This document shows positions 7,475 to 18,784 of a DNA stretch of 23,985 nt, one piece after another. The notes beneath the pieces were generated by a model, which saw only the letters and a list, made by a program, of their open reading frames with translations, was not told where the DNA came from and did not search any database. Location: NCBI GenBank assembly GCA_900766585.1, contig CAAFVV010000010.1:1-23985 (forward strand), in the 5' to 3' direction. The stretch is from Clostridia bacterium. GTDB taxonomy: Bacteria; Bacillota; Clostridia; Oscillospirales; Acutalibacteraceae. Each line of letters opens with the position of its first letter. The first letter of the stretch is position 1. Made by a program: the position numbers and the translations under genes.

Positions 7475-9385
7475 ATGGCTTTTTTACCGATCACCGCAGA
7501 GGAGATGCGGCAGCGGGGCTGGGACGCCCCGGATATCGTGGTCGTCAGCGGCGACGCCTATGTCGACCACGCGAGCTTCGGCACCTCGATCATTTCCCGC
7601 GTGCTGGAGGCAAAGGGCTTTCGCGTCTGCGTGCTGTCGCAGCCGCAGAGCGTCGAGGATTTCCGCCGCTTCGGGCGGCCGCGGCTTGCCTTTTTTGTCG
7701 GCGCGGGCAACATTGACTCCATGGTGGCGCACTACACCGCCGCCCGCCGTCCCCGCAGTCAGGACGTCTACACCGCGGGCGGACAGGCGGGGCGCCGCCC
7801 CGACCGCGCAACGATCGTCTACTGCCGGCAGATCCGCGAGGCATACGGCGACATTCCGCTCGCGATCGGCGGGCTGGAGGCGTCTTTGCGCCGCTTTGCC
7901 CACTATGACTACTGGGACGACGCCGTCCGCCCGTCCATCCTGCTGGAAAGCGGCGCGGACTGGCTGATGTACGGCATGGGCGAGAACCAGTCGATCGCGA
8001 TTGCCGAGCGGCTGGCGGCAGGGGAGGCGAAAGCCGCCATCGACGACATCCGCGGCACCTGTGTAGCGGTTTTGGCGGCGGAATACACCCCGCGGCCGTG
8101 CGCCGAGTGCCCGTCCTTTGCGCTCGTGTCGCCGCCGACGGCGGAGGGCAAGCGGCAGTATGCCGTTGCCGCCCGCATCCAGCAGGACGAGCAGGACGAC
8201 ATCCGCGGCAAGACCGTGATCCAGCGGCACGGCGACCGCATCCTGATCCAGAATCCGCCGATGCCGCCGCTGACCACCGCCGAGTTAGACTGGGTGTACG
8301 GTCTGCCCTATGAGCGCCGCTGGCACCCCTCCTATGACGCGCTTGGCGGCGTGCCGGGGTTTGACGAGGTCAAATTCTCGCTCACGCATTGCCGCGGCTG
8401 CTTCGGCGCGTGCAATTTCTGCTCCATCGCCTTCCATCAGGGGCGGCGCATCACCTGCCGCAGCGAGGAGTCGGTCGTGCGCGAGGCGGAGCTTTTGACC
8501 AAGCTGCCGGATTTCAAGGGCTATATCCACGACGTCGGCGGCCCGACCGCCAACTTCCGCCGCCCCTCCTGCGACAAGCAGCTCACGGCGGGACTGTGCA
8601 AGGGCAAAAAATGCCTTGCGCCGACCCCCTGCCCCGCCCTCAAGGCGGATCAGAGCGAATATCTGCACCTTCTGCGCCGCCTGCGCGCCCTGCCGGGCGT
8701 CAAGCGGGTGTTCATCCGCTCCGGCATCCGGTTTGACTACCTGCTTGAGGACAAGGACGAGAGCTTTTTCCGCGAGCTGGTCGCCTATCACGTCAGCGGA
8801 CAGCTCAAGGTCGCGCCCGAGCACTGCTCCGACCCCGTGCTGCGCTGCATGGGCAAGCCGTCGGTCGCGACCTACCGCCGGTTTGAAAAGCGGTTTTATG
8901 AGCTGACCAAGAGCATCGGTAAAAAGCAGTATCTTGTGCCGTATCTGATGTCCTCCCACCCGGGCAGCACGATCCGCGACGCGGTCGAGCTGTCGCTGTT
9001 CCTCAAAAAGGAGGGGATGCACCCCGAGCAGGTGCAGGACTTTTATCCCACCCCCGGCACCATCTCCACCGCTATGTTCTATACCGGGCTTGACCCGTAT
9101 ACCCTAAAGCCGGTGTATGTGCCGCGCACCCCCGCCGAAAAGGCGGAGCAGCGGGCGCTGCTGCAGTATTTCCGGCCGGAGAACCACGCGCTCGTGCGCC
9201 GCGCGCTGCAAAAGATCGGGCGCACCGACCTGATCGGCACAGGCCCCGACTGCCTTGTGCCGCCCGACCGGTCACAGCCCCGCGCCGGGCAGGCGCGGTC
9301 GGCGGCAGGCGGGAAAAAGCCGCCGGAAAAGCCCCGCCGCCGGCCACTGCGGCAGGTACATAAGAGAAAATCCCCGCAGAAATAA
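7475..9385 (+). CDS. ygiQ: YgiQ-family radical SAM protein
   Basis: This 636-residue protein belongs to the UPF0313/YgiQ family of radical SAM enzymes, whose reaction is not established. The N-terminal part (about 1-290) contains the family segments FLPITAEEMRQRGWD and IAIGGLEASLRRFAHYDYW. The cluster-binding motif is C309-x3-C313-x2-C316 in CFGACNFCSIAFHQGR, which positions a [4Fe-4S] cluster for SAM cleavage. Further conserved stretches include VGGPTANFRRPSC, KVAPEHCSD and QVQDFYPTPGT. The last 60 residues are basic and Pro/Arg/Lys-rich, a likely disordered tail. It starts four bases after the ftsK stop with only a weak GAGGAA box, so it is probably translationally coupled. Length is normal for the family. 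Confidence 0.94.
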   Translation: MAFLPITAEEMRQRGWDAPDIVVVSGDAYVDHASFGTSIISRVLEAKGFRVCVLSQPQSVEDFRRFGRPRLAFFVGAGNIDSMVAHYTAARRPRSQDVYTAGGQAGRRPDRATIVYCRQIREAYGDIPLAIGGLEASLRRFAHYDYWDDAVRPSILLESGADWLMYGMGENQSIAIAERLAAGEAKAAIDDIRGTCVAVLAAEYTPRPCAECPSFALVSPPTAEGKRQYAVAARIQQDEQDDIRGKTVIQRHGDRILIQNPPMPPLTTAELDWVYGLPYERRWHPSYDALGGVPGFDEVKFSLTHCRGCFGACNFCSIAFHQGRRITCRSEESVVREAELLTKLPDFKGYIHDVGGPTANFRRPSCDKQLTAGLCKGKKCLAPTPCPALKADQSEYLHLLRRLRALPGVKRVFIRSGIRFDYLLEDKDESFFRELVAYHVSGQLKVAPEHCSDPVLRCMGKPSVATYRRFEKRFYELTKSIGKKQYLVPYLMSSHPGSTIRDAVELSLFLKKEGMHPEQVQDFYPTPGTISTAMFYTGLDPYTLKPVYVPRTPAEKAEQRALLQYFRPENHALVRRALQKIGRTDLIGTGPDCLVPPDRSQPRAGQARSAAGGKKPPEKPRRRPLRQVHKRKSPQK

Positions 9386-9397
9386 GGAGGCGTCTCC

Positions 9398-10369
9398 ATG
9401 GCAAAGCGAAAGTCTCAAAAGGGGGCGCTGTTTACGAGCCGCCAGATCGCGCTGATCGTCCTGTGCGGTGTTGTTCTGGCGTTTGCGGTGCTGATGGCGA
9501 TCAGCGCCCGCTGCGAGCATCCGTTTCTGCCGACGTGGGAGGAGCTGTTTGACACTTTTTTGCCGCAGGAGGAGCGTGACACCTCGTGGCAGATGGAGGT
9601 CATCGACGTCGGCAACGCCGACAGCATCCTCTTTACAGACGGCAGCCACCACATGCTGATCGACGCGGGCGAGCGCGGCGACGGCAGGATCGTGCTGGCG
9701 GCACTCGAAAAGCGCGGCATCAAAAAGCTCGACTATGTGATCGCGACCCATTTCCACGCCGACCATATCGGCGGCATGGAGGAGGTCATCCGCGGCGTGG
9801 ATATCGGCACGTTCCTGTTGTCCTATATGCCGGAGGATAAGACCCCGACCACCAAGACCTATACCGGTATGCTGACCGCGCTCGTTGACCGCGAGGTGCC
9901 GGTCAGGGACGTCAAGCCGGGCGAGACCTACACGCTCGGCGACGCGGTGGTCGAAATTCTCGGCCCCGCGGGCGAGTTTGACGACATGAACAACCAGTCG
10001 GTCGTCTGCCGCGTTACCTGCAACGGCAAGCGCTTTCTGATGATGGGCGACGCCGAGGTGCAGGCGGAAAAAAGCATCCTGATGAGCCGCGCGGACGTGT
10101 CGGCAGACGTGATCAAGCTCGGTCACCACGGCAGCAGCACCTCCTCCTCGGGGGAATTTTTAGACGCGGTGTCACCGACCTATTCCGTGATGACCTGCGG
10201 CGCGGGCAACTCCTATGATCATCCGCACAAGGAGACGCTGGCACGCGTGCAGGAGCTGGGGCTGAAAAATTACCGCAGCGACGAATGCGGCACGATTGTC
10301 TTTACCGTGGCGACGGACGGCGGCATCTCGGTCACGACCGAGCGCGGATCAACAGACGGGAGGGAATGA
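9398..10369 (+). CDS. Membrane-anchored metallo-beta-lactamase protein, ComEC C-terminal-domain type
   Basis: This 323-residue protein has a basic N-terminus, one transmembrane helix (about residues 14-36, IALIVLCGVVLAFAVLMAI) and a metallo-hydrolase domain outside the membrane. The metal motif is THFHADHIGG (His118, His120, Asp122, His123). The later MMGDAEVQAEK and KLGHHGSSTSSS motifs are typical of the nuclease-like domain of ComEC/Rec2. The channel domain of ComEC is absent, so this is the stand-alone form. Possible activities are a secreted nuclease or phosphodiesterase, but the substrate is unknown. AAGGAGG lies about 7 bases upstream of the ATG. The stop codon overlaps the start region of the following DUF3006 gene, a pairing that suggests a shared function. 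Confidence 0.9.
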   Translation: MAKRKSQKGALFTSRQIALIVLCGVVLAFAVLMAISARCEHPFLPTWEELFDTFLPQEERDTSWQMEVIDVGNADSILFTDGSHHMLIDAGERGDGRIVLAALEKRGIKKLDYVIATHFHADHIGGMEEVIRGVDIGTFLLSYMPEDKTPTTKTYTGMLTALVDREVPVRDVKPGETYTLGDAVVEILGPAGEFDDMNNQSVVCRVTCNGKRFLMMGDAEVQAEKSILMSRADVSADVIKLGHHGSSTSSSGEFLDAVSPTYSVMTCGAGNSYDHPHKETLARVQELGLKNYRSDECGTIVFTVATDGGISVTTERGSTDGRE

Positions 10370-10371
10370 CG

Positions 10372-10593
10372 GTGAAGCAGTATGTGACCATTGACCGCTT
10401 TGAGGGGGCGCTCGCGGTGCTCGAGGACGAGGACGGCGGCACCCGCGCCGTGCCGCGCGAGGCGCTGCCCGCAAACGCGGCGGAATCGGATGTGCTTTTT
10501 GAGGAAAACGGCGTGTTCACCCTTGACCCCGCGGAGACCGAGCGGCGGCGCGAGGCCGCGCGGCAGCTCATGGCGCGTCTGCGCCGCGGCTGA
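10372..10593 (+). CDS. DUF3006 small protein
   Basis: This is a 73-residue protein beginning VKQYVTIDRFEGALAVLEDE, the typical opening of DUF3006 proteins (short beta-rich proteins of unknown function). It ends in a charged helix (AETERRREAARQLMARLRRG). Two starts are possible. The ATG at 10366 overlaps the upstream stop, but lies only two bases from GGAGG. The GTG at 10372 lies eight bases from the same GGAGG (10359-10363) and fits the family's usual N-terminus, so GTG is chosen. Genes of this family often follow stand-alone ComEC-type metallo-hydrolases, as here, and the two are probably co-translated. Its function is not known. Confidence 0.85.
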   Translation: MKQYVTIDRFEGALAVLEDEDGGTRAVPREALPANAAESDVLFEENGVFTLDPAETERRREAARQLMARLRRG

Positions 10594-10692
10594 GCCGAAA
10601 GCGGGAAAACGGCTCGCGGCAGCGCATAAGCTGCACAGCGCGCCGGTCACCGCCGGTAGCGCCTGTCCCTCCTTTCGACGTAACGGCTTTTT

Positions 10693-10725
10693 ACGGAGCG
10701 GAACACGGGTTTCCGCTCCGTTTTT
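10693..10725 (+). terminator. Intrinsic terminator ending the tepA-DUF3006 operon
   Basis: ACGGAGCGGAA (10693-10703) pairs perfectly with TTCCGCTCCGT (10711-10721) and is followed by a T-run to 10725. It lies about 100 bases after the DUF3006 stop. A shorter 6-bp inverted repeat (GAGCCG/CGGCTC, about 10592-10614) overlaps the stop. Confidence 0.88.
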
Positions 10726-10762
10726 CATTCGTGACATTTATGTGAATTCGCTTTTTTCCCCG

Positions 10763-10791
10763 TTGTCAAACCGCGCGGAATGTGGTATGAT
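10763..10791 (+). promoter_or_regulatory. Promoter of secA
   Basis: TTGTCA (10763-10768), a 17-base spacer and TATGAT (10786-10791) form a good promoter. The leader to the secA start is about 40 bases. Confidence 0.75.
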
Positions 10792-10839
10792 TAAAGGAAC
10801 AATCTAATAGTTTTATCCTTCAGAGGGAGGTTTTTGACC

Positions 10840-13596
<2,757 letters not shown>

Positions 13597-13610
13597 GCCT
13601 CCGGCTGTGC

Positions 13611-13652
13611 AATCGCCCCCATTTCCCTTGCGGGAAATGGGGGCGATTTTTT
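13611..13652 (+). terminator. Strong intrinsic terminator of secA
   Basis: A perfect 17-bp stem (13611-13627 with 13632-13648) and a TTGC loop are followed by six T. It lies 14 bases after the secA stop. On the opposite strand it lacks a U-run, so it is not an obvious terminator for the convergent kdgK operon. No better one was recognised between 13653 and 13728. Confidence 0.93.
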
Positions 13653-13728
13653 GATATATACCGGTTTTCTGCCGCCGGAGCACCGCGCATTACTCGTATC
13701 CTCCCGGCGCGGGGACAATTTTGCCCCG

Positions 13729-14820
13729 TTACCGCTGCACGCGGGCGCCCTTGCCCTTCATCAGCGCCTCCACCTCGGGCAGACGCGCCATCGAGGTGTC
13801 GCCGGGGGTGGTCATCGCAAGCGCGCCGTGCGCCGCGCCGTATTCCACGGCCTTCTGCCCGTCGCCGGTCGTCATCAGCCCGTAGATCAGGCCGCTGGCG
13901 AAGCTGTCGCCGCCGCCGACGCGGTCGAAGATCTCCAGACCGTCATACTGATGCGCCTTATAGAGCTTGCCGTCGAGCCAGCAAAGCGCCGACCAGTTGT
14001 TGACCGACGCGGTCACGACCGAGCGCAGTGTCGTCGCGATGGCCTGGAAATTCGGGTATTCCTTCTTCGCCGTCTCAATCATGCGGGCATAGCCGTCCAC
14101 GTCGAGCCGGGAGAGGTTTTCGTCGTTGCCCGCGACCTCAAGGCCGAGACAGGCGGTGAAATCCTCCTCGTTGCCGATCATGACGTCGATATACCGCGCA
14201 ATCTCGCGGTTGACCTCGCGCGCCCGCTCAAGGCCGCCGACCGACTTCCACAGCGACGGGCGGTAATTTAAGTCATAGGAGACGATGGTGCCGTATTCCT
14301 TCGCCTTTTTCACGGCGGTCTTGACGACCTCCGCCGACGTCTCGGACAGCGCGGCGTAGATGCCGCCGGTGTGCAGCCAGCGCACGCCGAGCGTGCCGAA
14401 CAGGTAATCCCAGTCGATATCCTCCGGCTGCATCTGCGACGCGGCAGTGTGGCCGCGGTCGGACACGCCGAGCGCGCCGCGCACGCCGAAGCCGCGCTCG
14501 GTGAAGTTCAGGCCGTTGCGCACCGTGCGGCCGATGCCGTCAAAATCCATCCAGCGGATCAGCGAGGTATCCACGCCGCCCTGGCGGATGAAATCCTCGA
14601 CGAGGTAGCCGACGTCGTTTTTTGCCAGTGCGGTCACGACAGCGGTCTTCATGCCGAAGCAGCGGGCAAGGCCGCGCGAGACGTTATATTCGCCGCCGCC
14701 CTCCCAGACGGTGAATGAACGGGCGCAGCGGATCCGGCTGTCGCCCGGATCAAGGCGGAGCATGACCTCGCCGAGCGACACGCAGTCATACATACAGCTC
14801 TCTTTCGGTTTTACGTTCAT
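13729..14820 (-). CDS. kdgK: 2-dehydro-3-deoxygluconokinase (KDG kinase, PfkB family)
   Basis: This 363-residue sugar kinase phosphorylates 2-keto-3-deoxygluconate to KDPG with ATP. It has the PfkB/ribokinase fold, with an N-terminal substrate segment (SLGEVMLRLDPGD, WEGGGEYNVSRGLAR). The C-terminal PfkB signature DRVGGGDSFASGLIYG has its catalytic Asp at 305. Its place directly after eda and the uxu genes supports KDG as substrate over other PfkB sugars. The ATG overlaps the eda stop codon (ATGA), and GGGAGG lies 8-9 bases upstream inside eda, so the two are translationally coupled. It is the last gene of the glucuronate operon and slightly longer than many KdgK proteins. Confidence 0.9.
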   Translation of the reverse strand: MNVKPKESCMYDCVSLGEVMLRLDPGDSRIRCARSFTVWEGGGEYNVSRGLARCFGMKTAVVTALAKNDVGYLVEDFIRQGGVDTSLIRWMDFDGIGRTVRNGLNFTERGFGVRGALGVSDRGHTAASQMQPEDIDWDYLFGTLGVRWLHTGGIYAALSETSAEVVKTAVKKAKEYGTIVSYDLNYRPSLWKSVGGLERAREVNREIARYIDVMIGNEEDFTACLGLEVAGNDENLSRLDVDGYARMIETAKKEYPNFQAIATTLRSVVTASVNNWSALCWLDGKLYKAHQYDGLEIFDRVGGGDSFASGLIYGLMTTGDGQKAVEYGAAHGALAMTTPGDTSMARLPEVEALMKGKGARVQR

Positions 14821-15446
14821 GCTCTCGCCTCCCGGATGTTATGCAGAAATGCCTTGGCGCGCGCCACGATCTCCTCATGCGTACCCTTGGTCAGCGCGCT
14901 GCCGGCGCCGAGCGCAACGGCGCCCGCCTTGATCCATTCCGCCGCGTTGTCCACATTGACACCGCCGGTCGGCATGATCTGGGCATAGGGCAGCGGGCCG
15001 CGGATCGCCTTGATAAAGCGGGGACCGGACAGCTCGCCGGGAAATACCTTCAGAATATCCGCGCCCGCCTCCATCGCGTGGATCGCCTCGGTCACGGTCA
15101 TGACGCCGGGCATCACGGGGCAGCGGTAGCGGTTACAAAACCGCACCAGCTCCTCGCTGAAATAGGGGGAGACAATAAACTGCGCGCCGGACAGCATCGC
15201 GACGCGCGCCGTCTCGGGATCGAGCACCGTGCCCGCGCCGAGAATGATCTCGTCGTGGGTGTAGCGCTTCGCCAGCGTTTCAATGACCTCGTGGGCAAAC
15301 GGGACGGTGAAGGTCAGCTCGATCGCCGCGACGCCGCCCTCGATGCACGCCTCGGTGATCCGAATCGCCTGCTCGCTGTTTTCGGCACGGACGACGGCGA
15401 CAAGTCCGCCGTCTTTGATGCCCTGAATGATCTGTTCTTTCTGCAT
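14817..15446 (-). CDS. eda: KDPG/KHG aldolase
   Basis: This 209-residue class I aldolase splits 2-keto-3-deoxy-6-phosphogluconate into pyruvate and glyceraldehyde-3-phosphate, the last step of the hexuronate route. The catalytic glutamate lies in AAIELTFT (Glu43). The Schiff-base lysine is in ADILKVFPG (Lys133). The phosphate-binding PTGGVNVDN segment follows. The length is normal. The start is preceded by GGAGG eight bases away, and this box overlaps the end of uxaC, so expression is coupled. It shares a four-base overlap with kdgK. Confidence 0.95.
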   Translation of the reverse strand: MQKEQIIQGIKDGGLVAVVRAENSEQAIRITEACIEGGVAAIELTFTVPFAHEVIETLAKRYTHDEIILGAGTVLDPETARVAMLSGAQFIVSPYFSEELVRFCNRYRCPVMPGVMTVTEAIHAMEAGADILKVFPGELSGPRFIKAIRGPLPYAQIMPTGGVNVDNAAEWIKAGAVALGAGSALTKGTHEEIVARAKAFLHNIREARA

Positions 15447-15449
15447 AGG

Positions 15450-16817
15450 TCAGTCCTCCAATGAGAAAAATCGTTTGGCGTTATAAAAACTCACGTTTTC
15501 GACCAGCCGTCCTGCCGCGGCGAGATCGGGGAACTCGTCGTTTTCATACATCTCGCCGACATAGCGGCAGAGGATACGGCGGAAATATTCATGGCGGGTA
15601 TAGGAGAGGAAGCTGCGGCTGTCGGTGAGCATGCCGACAAAGCAGCCGAGCGCGGACAGCTCGGCAAAATCGCCGATCTGCTTCTGCATCCCGCGCAGTG
15701 TGTCATTAAACCACCACGCGCTGCCCTGCTGCACCTTGCCGCGCACCCCCTCGGCGGCAAACGCGCCGCAGACCGAGAGAATCGCCGCATTGTCGGCGGG
15801 ATTTAAGGAGTACAGCAGCGTGCGGGGCAGGCGTCCCTCCGCCTCGAGCGAGCCGAGCAGCGGGATCAGCCCGTCGATCGAGCGGCGGCCGATCACGTCA
15901 AAGCCCGCGTCGGGGCCGAGCGCGGCAAAAGCGGGCGGGTTGATGTTGCGCTCCACGCCGCAGTGCAGCTCGCAGACGATGCCCTTGTCGGCAAACAGCC
16001 CCATGAGGAACTGCAGCAGATGGGTGCGGTAGCGGTCGCAGTCCTCGGGCGACGGGGCCTTCCCCGCGAGCGCTTCTTTGTAAATGCGGTCGCAGACCGC
16101 TTCATCCGCGGGACAGAAGGGAATAAACGGCATACCACAGTCGGCGGCGACGCACCCGTTTTTCAAAAACACGTCCAGCCGGTCGGCCAGCGCCGTCTTC
16201 AGCGCTGCAAGCGTCGCGGGCGAGCCGAGCTTGTCGATATAGGCGGCAAAATCCGGCTTGTCGATGGCGAGCGCGCGGTCGGGACGGAACGCGGGACGGA
16301 CGCGGGTGGAAAAGCTCTTGTCCGCCGCGATGGCGCGGTGGGCGGCTAGCGTGTCCGTCGGATCGTCGGTTGTGCAGACGGTGTGGACGTGGGACATGGC
16401 GATCATGCGGCGCACCGAGAGCGTTTTGAGCGTCTCCTTTGCCGCGTCCCAGATGCGGGGCGCGGATTCGGCGTTTAACGGCTCGTCGATGCCAAAAAAG
16501 CGTGCCAGCTCCAGCCGGCACCAGGTATACAGCGGGTTGCCCGCCAGCTCCGGCATGATCGACGCAAAGGCGAGAAATTTGTCGTAGTCGGGCGCGTCGC
16601 CGGTGATGAGCCGCTCGGGCACGCCGCAGACCCGCAGCTGCCGCCACTTATAGTGGTCGGCGGCAAGCCACGCCTGCGTCAGGTTTTCATAGCGGTGATC
16701 CTCGGCGATCTCGCCGGGGACAATATGGCAGTGATAGTCGATGATCGGCAGCGCCGCCGCGTGATCCTCATACAGCGTACGCGCCGCCTTGGTATTCAGC
16801 AAAAAATCGTCTCTCAC
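15450..16817 (-). CDS. uxaC: Glucuronate/uronate isomerase
   Basis: This protein of about 455 residues isomerises D-glucuronate to D-fructuronate (and in many species D-galacturonate to D-tagaturonate), the entry step of the operon. The amidohydrolase-like signature IIDYHCHIVPGEIAEDHRYE near the N-terminus and DHYKWRQLRVCGVPERLITG are diagnostic of UxaC. An ATG at 16832 is also in frame. The GTG at 16817 is preferred because GGAG lies nine bases before it, the protein then begins VRDDFLLNTKAA as in family members, and the start overlaps the upstream stop (GTGA). No altronate (uxaA/uxaB) genes are present in the window, so the glucuronate branch is the one served. Confidence 0.94.
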   Translation of the reverse strand: MRDDFLLNTKAARTLYEDHAAALPIIDYHCHIVPGEIAEDHRYENLTQAWLAADHYKWRQLRVCGVPERLITGDAPDYDKFLAFASIMPELAGNPLYTWCRLELARFFGIDEPLNAESAPRIWDAAKETLKTLSVRRMIAMSHVHTVCTTDDPTDTLAAHRAIAADKSFSTRVRPAFRPDRALAIDKPDFAAYIDKLGSPATLAALKTALADRLDVFLKNGCVAADCGMPFIPFCPADEAVCDRIYKEALAGKAPSPEDCDRYRTHLLQFLMGLFADKGIVCELHCGVERNINPPAFAALGPDAGFDVIGRRSIDGLIPLLGSLEAEGRLPRTLLYSLNPADNAAILSVCGAFAAEGVRGKVQQGSAWWFNDTLRGMQKQIGDFAELSALGCFVGMLTDSRSFLSYTRHEYFRRILCRYVGEMYENDEFPDLAAAGRLVENVSFYNAKRFFSLED

Positions 16818-17938
16818 GGATTCACACTCCATTTCCGTTTATATTCGCCGTCACCCCCGCCCGATTCCGCCGCTTTTTTGCGGGAATGGGCGCGCTTTTC
16901 GTCGAGAAGCCGGTCAAATTCCGCTTCGTCAAACGGCAGCGGCACCTCCTCGCCCGTCCAGGCGGAGAGATAGGCGGCATTGCACAGCGACAGTTCGCGG
17001 ATCCCCTCTGCACCCTCGGCAAGCAGCGGTCCGCCCTCGCGGATGGCGCGGGAAAAGTCGTTCAGGATCCCGACATGGCCGGGCTCCGGCGCGGAAAAGA
17101 CCTCGACGGTGTGCACAGGTTCTTCTTCGCCGTCCGTGCGCCACCACTCGAGCCGGCCGGGCACGGCAACGAGCTTTCCGGCGGTGCCGGTGATCTCCAG
17201 CCGGTTTGTGCCGGGGTTTTCGCCCGTCGAGGCGATAAACAGTGCCTCGGCGCCGTTTGTATAGCGGCAGAACAGCATGGCGTCGTCCTCCACCTCGATG
17301 CGGTGGAACCGCCCCTCGGTGCAGACGGCGCGCACGGCGCAGGGCATTCCGAAGATCCACTGCATGAGATCGAGCTGGTGGGGCGCCTGATTCATCAGCA
17401 CGCCGCCGCCCTCGCCATCCCAGGTGGCGCGCCAGCTGCCGGAGTCGTAGTACGCCTGGGTGCGGTACCATGCCGTCGCCTGCCAGATGAGCCGCACGGG
17501 CGCGCCGAACGTGCCGTCCTGCACGAGCGCGCGCACGCGCGCATACAGCGGGCTTGTGCGCTGATTCCACATAATGCCGAAGCGTCTGCCGCTCTTTTCG
17601 GCGGCGGCAATCATGCCGCGCACGGCGCTGACCGACACGCCCGCAGGCTTTTCGGTCAGCGCATGCATCCCGCGGGAGAGCGCCTCGGTCACGAGCGGTG
17701 GGTGGAAATAGTGCGGAGTCGCGACGATGACCACATCCACGCCGGAATGCGCGAAAAAGTCCTCATCCGCCGCAAACACCGCCACGCCGGGCAGGTGCAG
17801 CGCCGCCCAGGCGCGGCGGGCGGGGTCGGTGTCACAGATCGCCGCGAGCGTCATACCCGCGACCTTTCCGCTGAAGATAGCCGCTGCATGGGCGGAGCCG
17901 ATGTTGCCAATGCCGATAATCCCGACACGAAGCGTCAC
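16814..17938 (-). CDS. Gfo/Idh/MocA-family oxidoreductase, copy 1
   Basis: This 374-residue NAD(P)-dependent oxidoreductase has a Rossmann motif GIIGIGNIGSAH at the N-terminus. The EKP motif (Glu96-Lys97-Pro98) carries the catalytic lysine of the family. A catalytic histidine candidate (His187) lies in LMNQAPHQLDL, and the C-terminal substrate domain follows. It is clearly paralogous to the other oxidoreductase of this operon (20702-21877). Shared segments include TPHYFHPPL, QAYYDSG, WRATW and a GEGGGVL motif. It starts with GTG (AAGGGGG about 8 bases upstream), 12 bases after a TIM-barrel isomerase gene, and its stop overlaps the uxaC start. The substrate is unknown. A sugar, uronide or cyclitol hydroxyl oxidised at C3 or C5 is plausible from the family and context. 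Confidence 0.88.
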   Translation of the reverse strand: MTLRVGIIGIGNIGSAHAAAIFSGKVAGMTLAAICDTDPARRAWAALHLPGVAVFAADEDFFAHSGVDVVIVATPHYFHPPLVTEALSRGMHALTEKPAGVSVSAVRGMIAAAEKSGRRFGIMWNQRTSPLYARVRALVQDGTFGAPVRLIWQATAWYRTQAYYDSGSWRATWDGEGGGVLMNQAPHQLDLMQWIFGMPCAVRAVCTEGRFHRIEVEDDAMLFCRYTNGAEALFIASTGENPGTNRLEITGTAGKLVAVPGRLEWWRTDGEEEPVHTVEVFSAPEPGHVGILNDFSRAIREGGPLLAEGAEGIRELSLCNAAYLSAWTGEEVPLPFDEAEFDRLLDEKRAHSRKKAAESGGGDGEYKRKWSVNP

Positions 17939-17950
17939 AGCAAAGCCCCC

Positions 17951-18781
17951 TTACTCCAGTATGCCGCGCAGAGCGGCGACGGCGGCGTCAAACGCAGCGT
18001 GGCTGTCCGCAAAGCGGAACTCGTCCGAGCCGACAACGCTGCGCTCGCCCTCCTGTTCGAGACCGGACAGGCCGACAAATTCCATCAGGTGCGGCTCAAG
18101 CGTCATGACCTCGCCGCCGCGGGAAAGATAGTCCGCCGTGATCGCGGAGATATGCCCGATGCCCGCGCCCGCGGGGACGACGGTGCCGTCCGGGCGGCAG
18201 TCCTTGATGTGCAGATACGCGACGCGGTCACGCAGCCGCTGCCAGGCGGCAAGGGGATCCTCGTCCGACTGGATAAAGTTGGCGGGGTCATAGACAGCGT
18301 GCAGCGCCGGCAGCGCGTCGAGCAGCTCGGCGCAGCGGGCGGCGGTGTCGCCGTAGATACCCTTTTCGTTTTCATGGCAGAGCTGTATGCCCGACCCTCT
18401 GGCGGCGTCGCAGAGCGCGCCTAAGCGGTCGATGACCTCGCCGCACTCGCCGCAGGCCTCATAAAAGCTGAACAGGCGGAAATGCGACGCGCCGAGAATG
18501 CGGGCGGTGTCGAGCATACGGCGGAAGCTGTCGAGATGGGGGGCAAAATCGTCCGCCAGCCGGATCTTGCCGGTCGGCGAGCCGATCGACCACACGGCGA
18601 TGCCCGCGTCGTCGAGGCGGGCACGGATGTCACGTGCCTTATCTGCGGTCAGGTCGGCAACATTGACGCCGTCGACGCCGCGCAGCTCGAGCAGCGCAAT
18701 GCCGTTGCGGCGAAGCGCCTTGATCTGTCCGTCGAGCTGCGGGTCAGCCTCATCGGCAAAGGCACAAAGGCGATAGCTCAC
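17951..18781 (-). CDS. Sugar phosphate isomerase/epimerase-like TIM-barrel protein, copy 1
   Basis: This 276-residue protein belongs to the xylose-isomerase-like TIM-barrel (AP endonuclease family 2) superfamily. It opens with YRLCAFADEADPQLDGQIKA. The divalent-metal site residues are visible: the Glu in LCHENEKGIYGD, the Asp in VYDPANF, the His in LHIKDC and the Glu in TLEPHL. Such proteins catalyse ketose/aldose isomerisation or epimerisation, and some act as lyases on keto-sugars. The start is GTG with GGGGGTG about 8 bases before it, three bases after the uxuB stop. It is followed by an oxidoreductase gene, repeating the order found at the head of the operon. The substrate is unknown. No frameshift or truncation is seen. 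Confidence 0.85.
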   Translation of the reverse strand: MSYRLCAFADEADPQLDGQIKALRRNGIALLELRGVDGVNVADLTADKARDIRARLDDAGIAVWSIGSPTGKIRLADDFAPHLDSFRRMLDTARILGASHFRLFSFYEACGECGEVIDRLGALCDAARGSGIQLCHENEKGIYGDTAARCAELLDALPALHAVYDPANFIQSDEDPLAAWQRLRDRVAYLHIKDCRPDGTVVPAGAGIGHISAITADYLSRGGEVMTLEPHLMEFVGLSGLEQEGERSVVGSDEFRFADSHAAFDAAVAALRGILE

Positions 18782-18784
18782 GGT

